A DNA stretch of 64,000 bases from NCBI RefSeq assembly GCF_000237925.1, contig NC_031495.1, forward strand, positions 29,456,679-29,520,678. Reading direction: 5' to 3'. Shown here one piece after another: positions 10,711 through 22,639 of this stretch. Position 1 is the first letter of the stretch, and every line of letters starts with the position of its first letter. The position numbers and the translations under genes are program-made. Below the pieces are notes generated by a model, which worked only from the letters and a program-made list of their open reading frames with translations, was not told the DNA's origin and did not search any database. The DNA is from Schistosoma mansoni (Eukaryota > Platyhelminthes > Trematoda > Strigeidida > Schistosomatidae).

Positions 10711-12920
10711 GTCAGTCAGCTACAGTGTAGAACCAGGCACATATATTCATCGGTCCAAGTTGCCATACCTCATTAGCACAATAAGATGAACACCGAATTG
10801 ATAGTAGTTAATTTAGTGGTGGTAATATATAAAAAAAAGTTGTATATAATAATATAGTACAGGGAGAAAGAAAGATATGAAGCAATTTTAATCTCACGGT
10901 TTAAGGGAAGACAGAGTGTATACATCTACGCCATTGTGATCGATTCTGAGCCATGTCACACAGAGTTTCCAACCATTTATTACGATAGTCACGCGGACCC
11001 CAACCAAGTAGTCTGCATCTGCCAACATGGCTCAGACTAGAAATTAGTGACTTCAAGCACTGATGCCATGTTTTGGTTTGGCCGCCCCTAACTCTCTTCC
11101 AACCATCCCCTATACTAGTCAGCATTGCGCGTCGTGGTAATCGGTGTTCAGGCATACGTAACACGTGGCCTAACCATCTCAGTCGATAAAGATTCATCAC
11201 CTAATCAACTGATTTACCATCATTCCCTAATACCCTGCGTCTAACCTCACTATTACTTACCCGGTTATCCCGGAAGATGCGAGCAATGTTTCTAAGGCAT
11301 CTGTGGTCAAATACTAGTAACCTACGAGTATCTTCTACTCTTAATGGCCACGTTTCACAGCCGTAAAGTAGAACAGAGCGAACTGCTGCGTAGTATACTC
11401 GTCCCTTAATTGATAGACGGATATCTCGTCTTCGTCATAGGTGACGTAAGTTGGCAAAAGCCAAACGAGCTTACTGAATCCGTGCTGAGATTTCGTCAGA
11501 CACCAATCCATTAGGGCTGATCAGACTTCCAAGATAAGTGAAGTTGTCCACGCGTTCGACTACTTCACTCCCTATCCTTATTTCAGGTGTTGACGCAGGT
11601 CAGTCCTGTGGGAGAAACACATTCCAAACACCCTGGCATTGTTGCTCAGTGCTACTGAAAGACTTAGCATTTTCACCAAATAGGACTATGTCATCTGCGT
11701 ATTCTAAATCGATAAGTGGACCTCCTGGTAGGAGATTAATTCAGTCGACGAGAGTGTTATTTCCAGCAATAGGTCTATGATGAAGTTAAACAAAAATGGA
11801 GATAGTGGATAGCCTTGCCGGATACCACTTGAGGTTGTAAAATCATATGACAGTTCGCCATAAGCTCTCACTCGACTGGTAGTGTTCGAGTAAAGAGCCT
11901 TCATAAGGTTTACGTACTTTAAATAACAGACACTTCCACAGAACCTTTCGATCTACAGAGTCAAATGCTGCTTTCAAGTCAAGAAAAACTATCATTGTCG
12001 GACGCCGATAAGCAGTCCTGTGTTCTAAAACTTAACGAACAGTGAATATGTGGTCGATACAGCCACGACCAGGTCTGAAGGTCAGCCTGATTTTCTTGTG
12101 TTTGCAATTTATGTGTCTTAGTTAGGCGCCCGATAATTATTGAGGCTAGTATTTTAGATGCTATATCAGTCAAACTAATCCCTCTATGGTTATTACAGGA
12201 TGATTTTGACGCCTTCTTATATATTGGGACAATCAGTGATTGTGACCAGTCAGATGGGATTACGTTCAACACATAGATTTTAGCTAAAATATTAGTCAAA
12301 CTAATCGATAAAGCTAGACCGCTATCCTTAAAGACATCTGGAGCCAATCCATCTCGACCAGCTGCTCTTCCTTGTTTCAGATTAGCTATAGCTTTCTGAA
12401 CTTCAACTAGAGTCGAGAGACCTACTTTAATGTTCCATTCAGGCTGCTTGGGAATGGTGGGTAGTTGTAGAGTAGGTGAAGGCCAGCTAAAATGTTCTCT
12501 AAAGTGTTCCGCTCACCGTTCTAAACGTCTGGCCTGAGAGCAGAGATTGTTTCGCTTACACTTGACCTCTTAATTCCAGTTTCTTTTATTAGTCTGAAGA
12601 GTTGCATACAGCCACTGCCTTTTCCATTTCTTTTGATTTCGTTGTCCACCACTGCTCACGGTCGTTCCTTAGACTTCCCGTTAACCTAGATCTGATTTGT
12701 TTTTGCTCTACATCGTGTTCGGAGCCTGATGGGATGAGTTTACGAGAATTCATTAGTGAAATAGACTTAACGGAAATCCATTGGTTTTTTGGAACCCTTT
12801 GGCTTAAATCACGGACAGATGTTACTGCTGTTTCCACAGCGGTTTGCATATCTTTCCGAGCAACATCTGGGTCAGTCTTGTTTACAGAACTGCATAAATG
12901 TGAACTCAGTTGTTCCTAGA
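10711..12920 (-). mobile_element. LINE family A (SR2-like), 5'-truncated copy
   Basis: Minus-strand copy from the CTGA-repeat 3' end at about 10711 to a 5' break at about 12920. The C-terminal frame at 10901-11200 reads [22 protein letters not shown] fragments with several frame breaks lie at 11704-12347 and part of the linker domain at 12589-12849. It lacks the endonuclease. Over the last 700 bp it is nearly identical to the full-length plus-strand copy at 16060-16630, including a shared stop (CTATGACG where another copy has CTACGGCG). It lies head-to-head against that copy with no spacer. Confidence 0.83.
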
Positions 12921-13258
12921 CCCGACCGTTGCTGCTACCTTGACGTGGTGGTCGGGCTTGCCTATCGTGATGAATCAACCGAGCTATACTGGCTGGAACA
13001 ATCGTTCCTCGAGGTCCTACCATGCCAGACAGGTTGGTTGAAGAGCGGTAAGACTAAAAGCAGCAATCCCAAGGTCCGAAGGCGAAGTCGTACTGCTGAC
13101 TGTACAGAGGTGTGACAGCAGTAAGGTGTTTCCTTCAGACAACCAGCATGACAGCGATGCTGCCTTCCCACAAGGAGGGGTGGGGTTAGAAAAGTTCGAC
13201 CCTAAAAATGCACACCTCGCCTTATCCCACGGATTTCCGTCTCCGGCGGTAAGGTCCT

Positions 13259-14134
13259 TTGAAGAACGGAGCTAACACAAAAACTACCCACAAAAAGGTC
13301 GTGTGTGACCGACCTCAAGCAGTTGTCCCTTGGGCACTGCGGTCACGCTCTCAGGTCATTAAGACCACTTCTAACCCAATTTCCTTTTCAGGTACCCCTA
13401 GAAGAACCCTTCCACGGTGTGGGCAACCGGGAAGTGATAACTGCCCTCATACCTCCAACAGCACTCAAGACCACTGTATTCATAATCAATCTCCTCCTTC
13501 AATTCCTACTATTCCTTCTACCTTGACTTTCAACACTAAACTTCCTGTTCCGGTTTCCTCCTCAAGTGTCACCATGGCCAACGATTCTAGTGCGCGAAAC
13601 GCTGTCCCAGGTCTACTAAAATCTCGCTCCAAACTACACATTGGAGCCTTCAACGTACGTACTTTAAGTCAAATCGGTCAACAGGCCTCCTTCGTTGAAA
13701 CCCTAGAATCTCGTACCATTGATGTATGCTGTGTCTCCGAAACACGCATACAGGATCCTAGTGTGGTCATTCACTTGACCACACCTCGCCAAAATGGACA
13801 GCCAACGAAATACACCCTCCGTGTATCTGGCGACCCGTTGGCTAGTTCTCGTGGACTTGCAGGTGTAGGCATAGCACTAAGTACAAGGGCAGAACAGGCA
13901 CTATTAGAATGGATCCCTGTTAACAGTCGCCTGTGTGCTGTCCGGCTAAATGGTTCCGTAAGAACTCGAAAGGATAGGGACACACGTCGTTGCCTTTTCG
14001 TCGTTTCTGCCTACGCTCCCACTGACTGCAGCCATGATGAAGTAAAAGATGACTTTTACAGAAAACTCTCTGAGCTTCTTCAGAAAGCTAAGCGCTCAGA
14101 CATATTAGTCGTAGCGGGTGACTTTAATGCCTAG
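13259..14134 (+). pseudogene. LINE A endonuclease region
   Basis: 291 codons. A serine/proline-rich N-terminal leader of about 120 residues is followed by an exonuclease-endonuclease-phosphatase fold: FNVRTLS (about 129-135), CCVSETRIQD (162-171), VVSAYAPTD and GDFNA (about 287-291). These are the conserved N, E, A/P and GDFNA motifs of LINE endonucleases, which nick target DNA to prime reverse transcription. It ends at an in-frame TAG directly after GDFNA, so the last endonuclease motifs lie downstream in the next frame. The start at 13259 is the first codon after a stop, not a proven initiator. Confidence 0.8.
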
Positions 14135-15125
14135 GTAGGCAGCTTAAATCGAACAGAAAGACATTTAGGTGAGTATTTTAGTATTCCGGCTCAACGAACC
14201 GATAATGGTGATCGTCTGTTGCAACTATGCTCAGACAATCGTTTATTTTTAGCAAGCACTAATTTTAAGCATAAGGAGAGACATCGTCTAACATGGCGAT
14301 CACCTGTAGCAAACCAACGATGGACTCAAATAGACCATATTGTCATCAGTCATCGTTGGAGAGACTCGATAGAAGATTGTCGCTCGTACTGGAATACATG
14401 TTTAGACTCTGATCACGCTTTAATACGAGCACGCATTTGTTTGCGCCTCATCGGACGCAGAAAAACTATACTAAGAAGACCCATTAGGATTGAACTGGAG
14501 GACGAGAAAGCCAAATGCGAATTCCAGAAACAACTGAGTTCACATCTAGGCAGTTCTGTAAACGAGACTGACCCAGATGCTGCTTGGAAAGACACACGAA
14601 CAGCTGTGGAAACAGCAGTAACATCTATTAGTTATTTAAATCATAGGGCTCCAAAAAACCAGTGGATTTCTTCTAAGTCTATTTCACTGATGAATTCTCG
14701 TAAACTCATCCCATCAGGCTCTGAACATGACGAAGAGCGTAAAGAAATTAGATCTAGGTTAACTAAAAGTCTAAGGAACGATCGTGAGCAGTGGTGGGCA
14801 ACGAAAGCAAGAGATGGAAAAGGCAGCGGCTGTAGGCAACACCAGGCAACTATTCAGACTAATAAAAGAAACCAGAATTAAGAAGTCAAGTGTAAGTAAG
14901 ACAATCTCGGAAAAAGACGGAATCCTTATCTGCTCTCAACCCAAACGTTTAGAACGATGAGCGGAACACTTTAAGGAGCAGTTTAGCTGACCTTCAGCTA
15001 CTGCACAACTACCGACTATTCCCAGAAAACCTGAATGGAACATTGAAGTAGGCCCCCCGACCCTACTTGAAGTTCAAAAGGCTATAAGTAATCTGAAACG
15101 AGGAAGAGCAGCTGGTCCAGATGGA

Positions 15126-15797
15126 TTGGCTCCAGAGGTCTTTAAATATGGTGGTCCAATTTTAGCGATTAGGTTGACTAATATTCTGGCTAAAATCTGG
15201 GAGTTGGACGTAATCCCATCTGACTGGTCACAATCACTGATTGTCCCAATATATAAGAAGGCGTCAAAATCATCCTGTAATAACCATAGAGGGATTAGTC
15301 TTACTAACATAGTATCTAAAATACTAGCCTCAATAATTATCGGGCGCCTCACTAAGACTCGTGAACTCCAAACACGAGAAAATCAGGCTGGCTTCAGACC
15401 TGGTCGTGGCTGTATCGACCACATATTCACCATTCGTCAAGTTTTAGAGCACAGACATGTTTGTTGGCGTCCGACAATGATAGTTTTTCTTGACTTGAAA
15501 GCAGCATTTGACTATGTAGATCGAGAGGTTCTGTGGCAGTGTCTGTCATTGAAAGGCGTACCTCAGAAGTACATAAACCTTGTGAAGGCTCTTTACTCGA
15601 ACACTACCAGTCGAGTGAGAGCTTATGGCGAACTGTCATATGATTTTACAACCTCAAGTGGTGTCCGACAAGGTTGTCCACTATCCCCATTTTTGTTTAA
15701 CTTCATTATAGACCTGTTGCTGGAAATAACACTCTCGTCGACTGAATTTTCAGGAATTGATCTTCTACCAGGAGGTTCACTTATCGACTTAGAATAA
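15126..15797 (+). pseudogene. LINE A reverse transcriptase region
   Basis: Reverse transcriptase palm and fingers: IVPIYKKASKSSCNNHRGIS, FRPGRGCIDHIFTIRQVLEH, MIVFLDLKAAFDYVDREVLW and SGVRQGCPLSPFLFNFIIDL. The frame stops at the first half of the catalytic YADD motif (LE-stop-ADD), so this copy cannot make active enzyme. The C-terminal part continues with TYLGSLISPNG near 15985 and [14 protein letters not shown] near 16365. Confidence 0.82.
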
Positions 15798-16824
15798 GCA
15801 GATGACATAGTCCTGTTTGGTGAAGACACTGACAAAATGCAGAGTCTTCTGTTGGAACTCAGTAATAATGCCAGGATGTTTGGGATGCGTTTCTCCCCAT
15901 CTAAATGTAAATTGTTACTCCAGGACTGGCCTGCGTCAACACCTGAAATAAGGATAGGGAGTGAAGTAGTCGAACGCGTGGACAACTTCACTTATCTTGG
16001 AAGTCTGATCAGCCCTAATGGATTGGTGTCTGACGAAATCTCAGCACGGATTCAGTAAGCTCGTTTGGCTTTTGCCAACTTACGTCACCTATGACGAAGA
16101 CGAGATATCCGTCTATCAATCAAGGGACGAGTATACTGCGCAGCAGTTCGCTCTGTTCTACTTTATGGCTGTGAAACGTGGCCATTAAGAGTAGAAGATA
16201 CTCGTAGGTTACTAGTATTTGACCACAGATGCCTTAGAAATATTGCTCGCATCTTCCGGGATAACCGGGTAAGTAATAGTGAGGTTAGACGCAGGGTATT
16301 AGGGAATGATGGTAAATCAGTTGATGAGGTCATGAATTTTCATCGACGGAGATGGTTGGGCACGTGTTACGTATGCCTGAACACCGATTACCACGACGCG
16401 CAATGCTGACTAGTATAGGGGATGGTTGGAAGAGAGTTAGGGGCGGCCAAACCAAAACATGGCATCAGTGCTTGAAGTCACTAATTTCTAGTCTGAGCCA
16501 TGTTGGCAGATGCAGACTACTTGGTTGGGGTCCGCGTGACTATCGTAATAAATGGTTGGAAACTCTGTGTGACATGGCTCAGAATCGATCACAATGGCGT
16601 AGATGTATACACTCTTTATCTTCCCTTAAACCGTGAGATTAAAATTGCTTCATATCTGTCTTTCTTCCTATACTATATCCTTATATACAACCTTTCTTTA
16701 TGTACTACCACCACTAAATTAACTACTTCTATGAATCCGGTGTTCATCTTGTTGTGCTAACGAGGTATGGTAACTTGGACCGATGCATAAATGTGCGTGA
16801 TCCTACGTTGTAACTGACTGACTG

Positions 16825-17890
16825 ACGAAAAAATTAAAAGAAAGTCATAACAGGATTTCTACTAGTTTCTATTCTATGCCATATCTGACAACGTCTCTAC
16901 CTGCTGTGTTGCACCATCTCTAGGACCCCAGCCAGGTAGTCGTCCAGGACCAACAGAAGCCAGCCCTTTGTAGCTTTATTTCATACCACGACACCATGTC
17001 ATACACTGACCACCTCTCCGCTTTTTCCAACCAATCCCAGCGTCCGCAAATCATGCACGACGTGGAATTCTCTGGGACGACATTCGTAAGACATGTCCCG
17101 GCCACCGAAGTCGGTGTTTCAAGTTGGTGACACCAATAGGATTATCGTCTCTGCGCCCAAACACACGATGCCAAACCTCTGCATTACTAACATGGTGTTG
17201 CTACTGGATGTCAGCAATCCTTCGGAGACAACGATAATCAAACACAGAAAGTCATCTAACATCCTCAACATTAGCCTCCCTGGCCTTCACTATACATGGA
17301 TCAATGTCTTCACTCATGCCACCATCAGCACTTACGCGACTAACTATCTGCTTACTACCAAGAAATAGTACAGGGTCCTGTCAGTCTTATAAAAGCAGTT
17401 TACACTTAGAGGGTGCAAAGTATGTGCCATACCTACGGATGATGACTAAGTGCAGATTGCATGGCTTGAGTGTCATCGCACAGCAAGACAACGTCATCCA
17501 CATACTCAAGGTTGGAAAGTCTCTCCAAGAAATAGATCTACACCACCATTACCTACATCCATCAGAGTTGTTTCCAGAATGTCATCGATGGTAAGGTTGA
17601 GGAGGAATGGTGAGATTGGACAACCCTGCCTAACTCCACTGCCTGAATGAAACAATGGGGAGAGGTGGTTGTATGCCCTCACTCTGTCTGAGGTGTTTGT
17701 ATATAGGGCTTTTAAGATGTTAATAAACTTCTTAGTCACACCCTTCTTCAAAAGATAATCCCAGAGAACAGTCCTGTCCAACGAATCGAAGGCAGCCTTG
17801 ATATCAAGAAACACTACGACTGTTGTCCGATGATAAGTATGACAGTGTCCTAACATTTGGCGGAAAGTAGAAATATGATCAATACTACAG
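16825..17890 (-). mobile_element. LINE family B fragment
   Basis: Minus-strand RT fragment, with DHISTFRQMLGHC at the 5' side and SGVRQGCPISPF within 17506-17895, then a 113-bp internal deletion and the C-terminal region to a point in the 3' UTR where family A begins. 17270-17890 differs from 7127-7742 at only about two sites and shares its internal defect. Sequence nearer the 3' end (16830-17190) is clearly more diverged from the other copy. Confidence 0.8.
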
Positions 17891-18261
17891 TACAATAACT
17901 GGATTTTTTGCTTACGAAAAATGTGTACATGGATTTTTAAGTTGTTTTATATTAAGTTCCCCGACTAATTTGTAATGAGTTAGAACTCCGTTTATGCTAG
18001 TGATGTTTGCATATATTCACATATGTGTGCATATTCAAACTTAATAACTAATTTAAACCTGACTAGTTCGAAAATAGGATACAATATCGAAATTTAATGA
18101 CTATTTAAAATATGTGACAGTTATGGCTTTATAATATTTATTCTCGTTTTTATCGAGGTCAGGGATTGTTGAATATATATCTAAACATGCCTGTAGGGCA
18201 AGAGATATTTAATGGGATCAGCACTAAATTTTTGTCGTAAACTTCTTCACTCTGTCGTACT
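17891..18261. other. Spacer between LINE fragments, nothing recognised
   Basis: AT-rich spacer of about 370 bp with no recognised feature. Confidence 0.5.
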
Positions 18262-19867
18262 TAAGAGTAACCTGTTATCCCCCGTCGAGTAGTGACCACC
18301 TACCACGACCCTCCAACGAATTTTATCCTCGACTCTCATTTCCAGTCGTTCCCAAGTGCTACTCATTATCTTGGTATCTTTCTTTTTCTGTCGTCGTTGC
18401 GAGGTTTGATGACTTCTGCAATGCGCATCCTACCTACCAACAGCGTCTCTCCCCGATTTCCTCCTCAGCAAAAAAGCTGGTTCGTTCCCCGCCACAGTCA
18501 ATTATTCCTGATGATCTCTGGCCACAGGTCCGGGGTATCTTATGTAGTCACCTGTTTATAAATACCTATTATTTTTTGACAATGGTTGCTGTAGTTCTCC
18601 AAGTTTCAGCACCGTACAGCATAACTTTTATCGTTGGTGTTGAATGATATTCTTCAACTGTAGGAATGGTACTCTTGGTTTGAGAATCTGTGTCTTCATA
18701 TTTGCATCAAATCTTCCTTGTTTATCAATAATACAGAAGTGTGTACCGGTTTCCACTTCTTCCCAAGTTTCCTCGTCAAATGTGATTTGTTTGTATTTCA
18801 GGATCCTGTTATTTCCGCTGTCAGAATTGAGACCAGCCACTGTTTTCATCTGCGTTTTTTGGTGCGTATGAGATAGAAGGGTTTAATCATTTGGAATGTC
18901 CGAGTCGTTCAGCTGCATCCGATTTTTCCACTGTGTTTCATGCTTCTCCTGAGATGGGAAAGTCTTCATATTCCAGTTAACAACCAGGAGAGAGAAAAGG
19001 TCTGAGTAGGCAGCCTTGTCAGAGACTAGTTTCCACTTGGAATGCATCCGTCAGCTGTCCCCCCACACAACTTTACAATTCAGTCTGTCGTAGGAGTTCC
19101 TTTTAATGATGACGATCTTCTTAAGTATTTCGTGGTATCGAAGATGATTCCACAACTTTCTCCTATTCACGCCGTCGAACGCTCTCTCATGATCAAGGAA
19201 ATTGATGTATAACAATCAATTCCATTCAACTGACTGTTCAACGGTGTTGCAACTTCGTCGGTGCATGATATACCCTTACGAAATCCATGCTGTTCATTTC
19301 GAAGTCGGGCGTCTACTGAATCTTCTATTCGGTTGAGAAACACTGTTGGAAACTGTCTTGCACTAACAGTAGTATGATGTCTCTTTAGGTCCTCACCCGT
19401 CCGTATCTTGATGACCTATGCTTTTCTCCAGACTGATAATATTTGATTTATCTACCAAATCTTTCTAAAGAGATCGTGGAGCATCGTCGCAGTTACCTGT
19501 ATTATCTGACTTAAGTACTTCAGCTGTCTGGTTCTGTTGCTTTACCATTCTTGATTTGTCTGGTTGCCTTGATTTCTCTCATTGTTAGTGGGATAACATC
19601 CGTAGAGAGATGTGTTTGCTGCCGTAATATCCGGTGGGTTCAGTGGAGCTAATCTATTCAAGAGCTCGATATCCTACCCACCCATCGTGCTGCTCCTGAA
19701 TCCCAGTGATTGGTTTGTCTTCCTTGTTCATGGCTTGTCTCTCTGATTCACAATACTTGCCCGCAAGCTTCGTCGTGCTATATGTTTCTCTCATATTTCG
19801 TCCTCTTGCAGCTCTACCGTCGTTGCGAGGTTTTCTACATACTTCTGCTTGCCTAATCCAATTCTCA

Positions 19868-20147
19868 GGTGTTTTGTGGAGATTTAGTATTTTCATAGTT
19901 GAAAGCGTGAGTCAATTGAAGCTAGACCACCATGGAAAACCTGGAAGTACTGGACATTAACACTGTTGGATGCCGGCTCAGTGGTCTATCGGTTAAGGGC
20001 TCTGGCTCAAGACTGGTAGGTCCTGGGTTCAAATCTCGCGAGTGCGGGATCGTGGGTGCGCACTGCTGAGGGGTCCCTTAATAGGACGAAACGGTCGTCC
20101 AGGTTTTCCATGGTGGTCTAGCTTCAATTGACTCACGCTTTCAACTA
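19868..20147 (-). mobile_element. Short retroposon with 50-bp inverted arms, tRNA-like core and hammerhead relic
   Basis: About 280 bp inside the family C copy. Perfect 50-bp inverted arms lie at 19896-19945 and 20098-20147. Between them the plus strand has a tRNA-like head (GCCGGCTCAGTGGTCTATCG, then B-box GGGTTCAAATC at about 20025) followed by a degenerate hammerhead core. A 28-bp A-rich tail in minus orientation (19868-19895) and a repeated flank (ATCCAATTCTC at about 19857 and 20148) look like retroposition with an 11-bp target duplication. It resembles the Sm-alpha class of schistosome SINE-like elements, by recall. Confidence 0.72.
20041..20098 (+). ncRNA. Hammerhead ribozyme relic
   Basis: The schistosome hammerhead layout is visible: CTGA (20066-20069), stem II formed by GTCCC and GGAC around TTAATA, then CGAAAC (GAAA at 20088-20091). 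The conserved CUGANGA box reads CTGAGGG here, so the last invariant A is G and self-cleavage is probably lost. The assignment rests on the known hammerheads of Sm-alpha elements. Confidence 0.55.
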
Positions 20148-21190
20148 ATCCAATTCTCTTTTTCACTTGTTTCTTTACTTCTATATATTGGGTCTATGTC
20201 CTAACTTCTCCGCTCTTTCTCGGCTGTTACTGTCTGCTCTCTTGTTTTTCTTGAGTTTTACCCGGGTTGTTGATGGAACTCCACTTTTTATTCTGGGGCT
20301 TTTCGTGGCTTGGCATCTTGCATGTTGAAGTTATCGCTGTTTGCTCCTTTCCCAATGTTTTCTCTTCACCGCTACCAGGTGATGATCTGATGCCGTATCA
20401 GCTCCTCACTTTGTTCGTAGATCTTTCATAGACTTCCCATACTTTTCCATGCAGATGTGGTCGACCCGCTCCTCTGTGGTGCAGCCTGATGAAACCAGTG
20501 TAGCTCTATGTATGGGTTTGTAGGGGATAATAGCCCCGCCCATAATCACTCTGTTGAAAGCACATAGATTTATCAATCACAATTCTCATTTCTTTTTTCC
20601 AATCCGACCTTGGAGTTCATTTCCTCCATCAGGGTGGTCAGTTGGTTTCCTGGGAATTTGTTTATGACATACCGGAGTCTCAATCTAGTCTTTAATATCC
20701 CCATCAATGGTGGGTGCGTAGCACTGGATGACATTCATTTCAATCCCTTCTTTATTTAGAAGAATCCTTTGGTGATCAATTAACCATAACGTTCCCATCG
20801 TATAAGTGCCTTTCTCGCTTCTTTGGCGAGGGTCATTGTAACTCCTTATGTATGGTGGGGTGCATTTTCTTCATGATCAGTGCAGAATAACGATTCTCCC
20901 TAAGCTATTCTCTCATTTCCAGCTTCTGTTCAATGTGTTTCACCTATTACAAGCGGAGCCAAGTTGTATCTTCTAATTTCTGCCGGCTTTCGAACAACTC
21001 TCTCGGATTCTTACACTGTCCGGACATTCTATGTAGCTACATTAATTGTCGCTCTTGTTATCAGAAGAGGGGTTTTGGAGAATTTGATTGTCAAGGTTCT
21101 TCTTTACGGGATGTGGTTGCTAACCCCATCCCTAACCCTTCCTCCTCCGGGCTTGAAACTAGTTGTAACCCTAGTAGGGTTTTAAAAGGA

Positions 21191-22113
21191 GTTTAAATTT
21201 GACTACGGTGGCTGAGATGAACACTTCGGTAACAAAATGCTTCACTTATCCATAATGGGTAGATTATTTGGTTTTTGAATTTCAAAAGTTTTGCTTTTTC
21301 ATTACATGGATTTCACTTTTCAGAATACAGATCGTAGTGACTTTTAACAAATAAAGTCCAGTGTATATAGTCTTGGTGATTAAGTATTGTGAACCTTTTA
21401 ACAGTATATACGTCAGCATCGAGTGGATGAAGTATTTATTTTTGGATTTTCCCAATTTTTCAAAAATAATAGTTAGTGTGTATAACGATTTATATGTTGC
21501 ATCGTGATGAATAAATGCTAATCCATAGGTAGTTAAAATGTGATCTTGATGCACAGAAATTCTATAGTAAATGCATTAATCAATTTTCTATTTGAGTATT
21601 AAGTTGTCAACTTAAGATCGCTGTGAATTTACATATCAATTAGGTATGTAACAGTTATATATGCACAAATACCGCTTTACTTAATAAATAATGTATATTT
21701 TCAATCGCTTTATTTGTAATACATTTATTTCCAGCTTATTCTTAACTCATTATGTTTCTTTAGGCAGAAGTGATGGCTCATGTGAAGTATCTTTCAACTC
21801 TTGTTCAACAAAAACACTGAACTATCTTTTATTGTGTTAACATTCCTTCAGGTTATACATTTATAAACCTCCATGTTTCAGACTGTGATCTTTCATACCT
21901 TAATAGTGTTATATATTACATGTATTTATAGTAAAATTGCAAATTATTTTCTGGAGGACTTCGTTTTTTTTCAAATGATACATGTCTTTCTATTTCATCT
22001 CAAAAATAATCAATTCTTCACAAGTCACCAATCATGTCTGAACTTGTACCCTTAACGTTAAAACGTCCTTATGTTTGATCACTATCACTGATGTGTAGTT
22101 ATCATAGGTTGGT
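21191..22113. other. AT-rich spacer, nothing recognised
   Basis: No repeat or exon recognised in this stretch. Confidence 0.5.
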
Positions 22114-22383
22114 ATGAGTCTCCCATATTTTGACAAGCACATAACCAATGACATCCGGTGCTATGTTAAGGATAGCACCCTACAGTGCATTAAAATAAAA
22201 AATATCTCGATCGCCAAGTTGAAATCAAAACAAAGGGACTGTGAAAATAACGGTTCTATACAAATATTACCGCTCAATTATTTAACCAATAATTGTTCCC
22301 TAAATAATCGATCGAACGCATCAAAAATAAGCGTTATTCTATCCTTTGTGGATAGATCAAGTATAAATCCGTTCAAAAGATAA
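22114..22383 (+). other. Unassigned open frame of 89 codons
   Basis: The frame reads VGMSLPYFDKHITNDIRC in its extended form and then a lysine- and asparagine-rich stretch. The PYF..H....I pattern faintly recalls the C-terminal part of Penelope-like elements, but the match is too weak to name. It may be a repeat remnant. No splice context or neighbour supports a host gene. Confidence 0.2.
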
Positions 22384-22639
22384 TAGTTTGTTGCTTTATA
22401 ACACAAAGTGTTTCTGAATCTGGAAAAGTGCTTCGATTCACAATCCCGGTCAACTCAAGCAGCACAATCAAATACGAAACAGTCAATATGGCTGCCGCAG
22501 GACTAAAGCAACATAAAGTTCAGGAAGAAACATAGGAACACAGTGAAGACGGAAGAAAAATGAGAAAACTATGATGAAATAAAACATTACTATCTTAAAT
22601 AGCGTCGAAAGGACTAACAAAATGTACAACTAAAAAAAT

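Larger units (their letters stand above)
12921..16824 (+). mobile_element. LINE family A (SR2-like, RTE clade), full-length but inactive copy
   Basis: About 3.9 kb, matching the length I recall for SR2. Order: 5' UTR (12921-13258, beginning with a CTTGACGTGGTGGTCGGG block), endonuclease frame 13259-14134, linker 14219-14881, reverse transcriptase 15126-15797, C-terminal region to 16636, and a 3' UTR ending in GTAACTGACTGACTGAC. Defects include TAG after GDFNA, a frameshift near 14810, a TGA in the linker and a TAA replacing Y of the YADD box at 15796. It is flanked on the right by a family B fragment, whose first bases are one half of a 9-bp target duplication. Confidence 0.87.
18262..21190 (-). 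mobile_element. LINE family C (RTE-type endonuclease/reverse transcriptase), decayed near-full-length copy
   Basis: Minus-strand element from a 5' UTR near 21190 (a GGTTGCTAACCCCATCC block also seen, inverted, at 45410) to a 3' end near 18262. Recognisable pieces include the endonuclease region (20200-20900), the segment before RT (GRNMRETYSTTKLAGKY at 19654-19896), RT remains (19000-19500), and the C-terminal region (AETWRTTAT near 18600, EEEIGERR near 18450). It has many stops and frameshifts. It is interrupted at 19868-20147 by a short element. Confidence 0.75.

Noticed and set aside
1-18000. A single simple inverted segmental duplication covering the left 18 kb
   Set aside because: The A pair and the B pair imply different symmetry centres, and the order of A and B is not mirrored; an inversion between LINE copies plus conversion fits better.
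19975-20050. Possible tRNA gene
   Set aside because: A- and B-box-like motifs are present, but the stems do not form a full cloverleaf and the sequence sits inside a retroposon.
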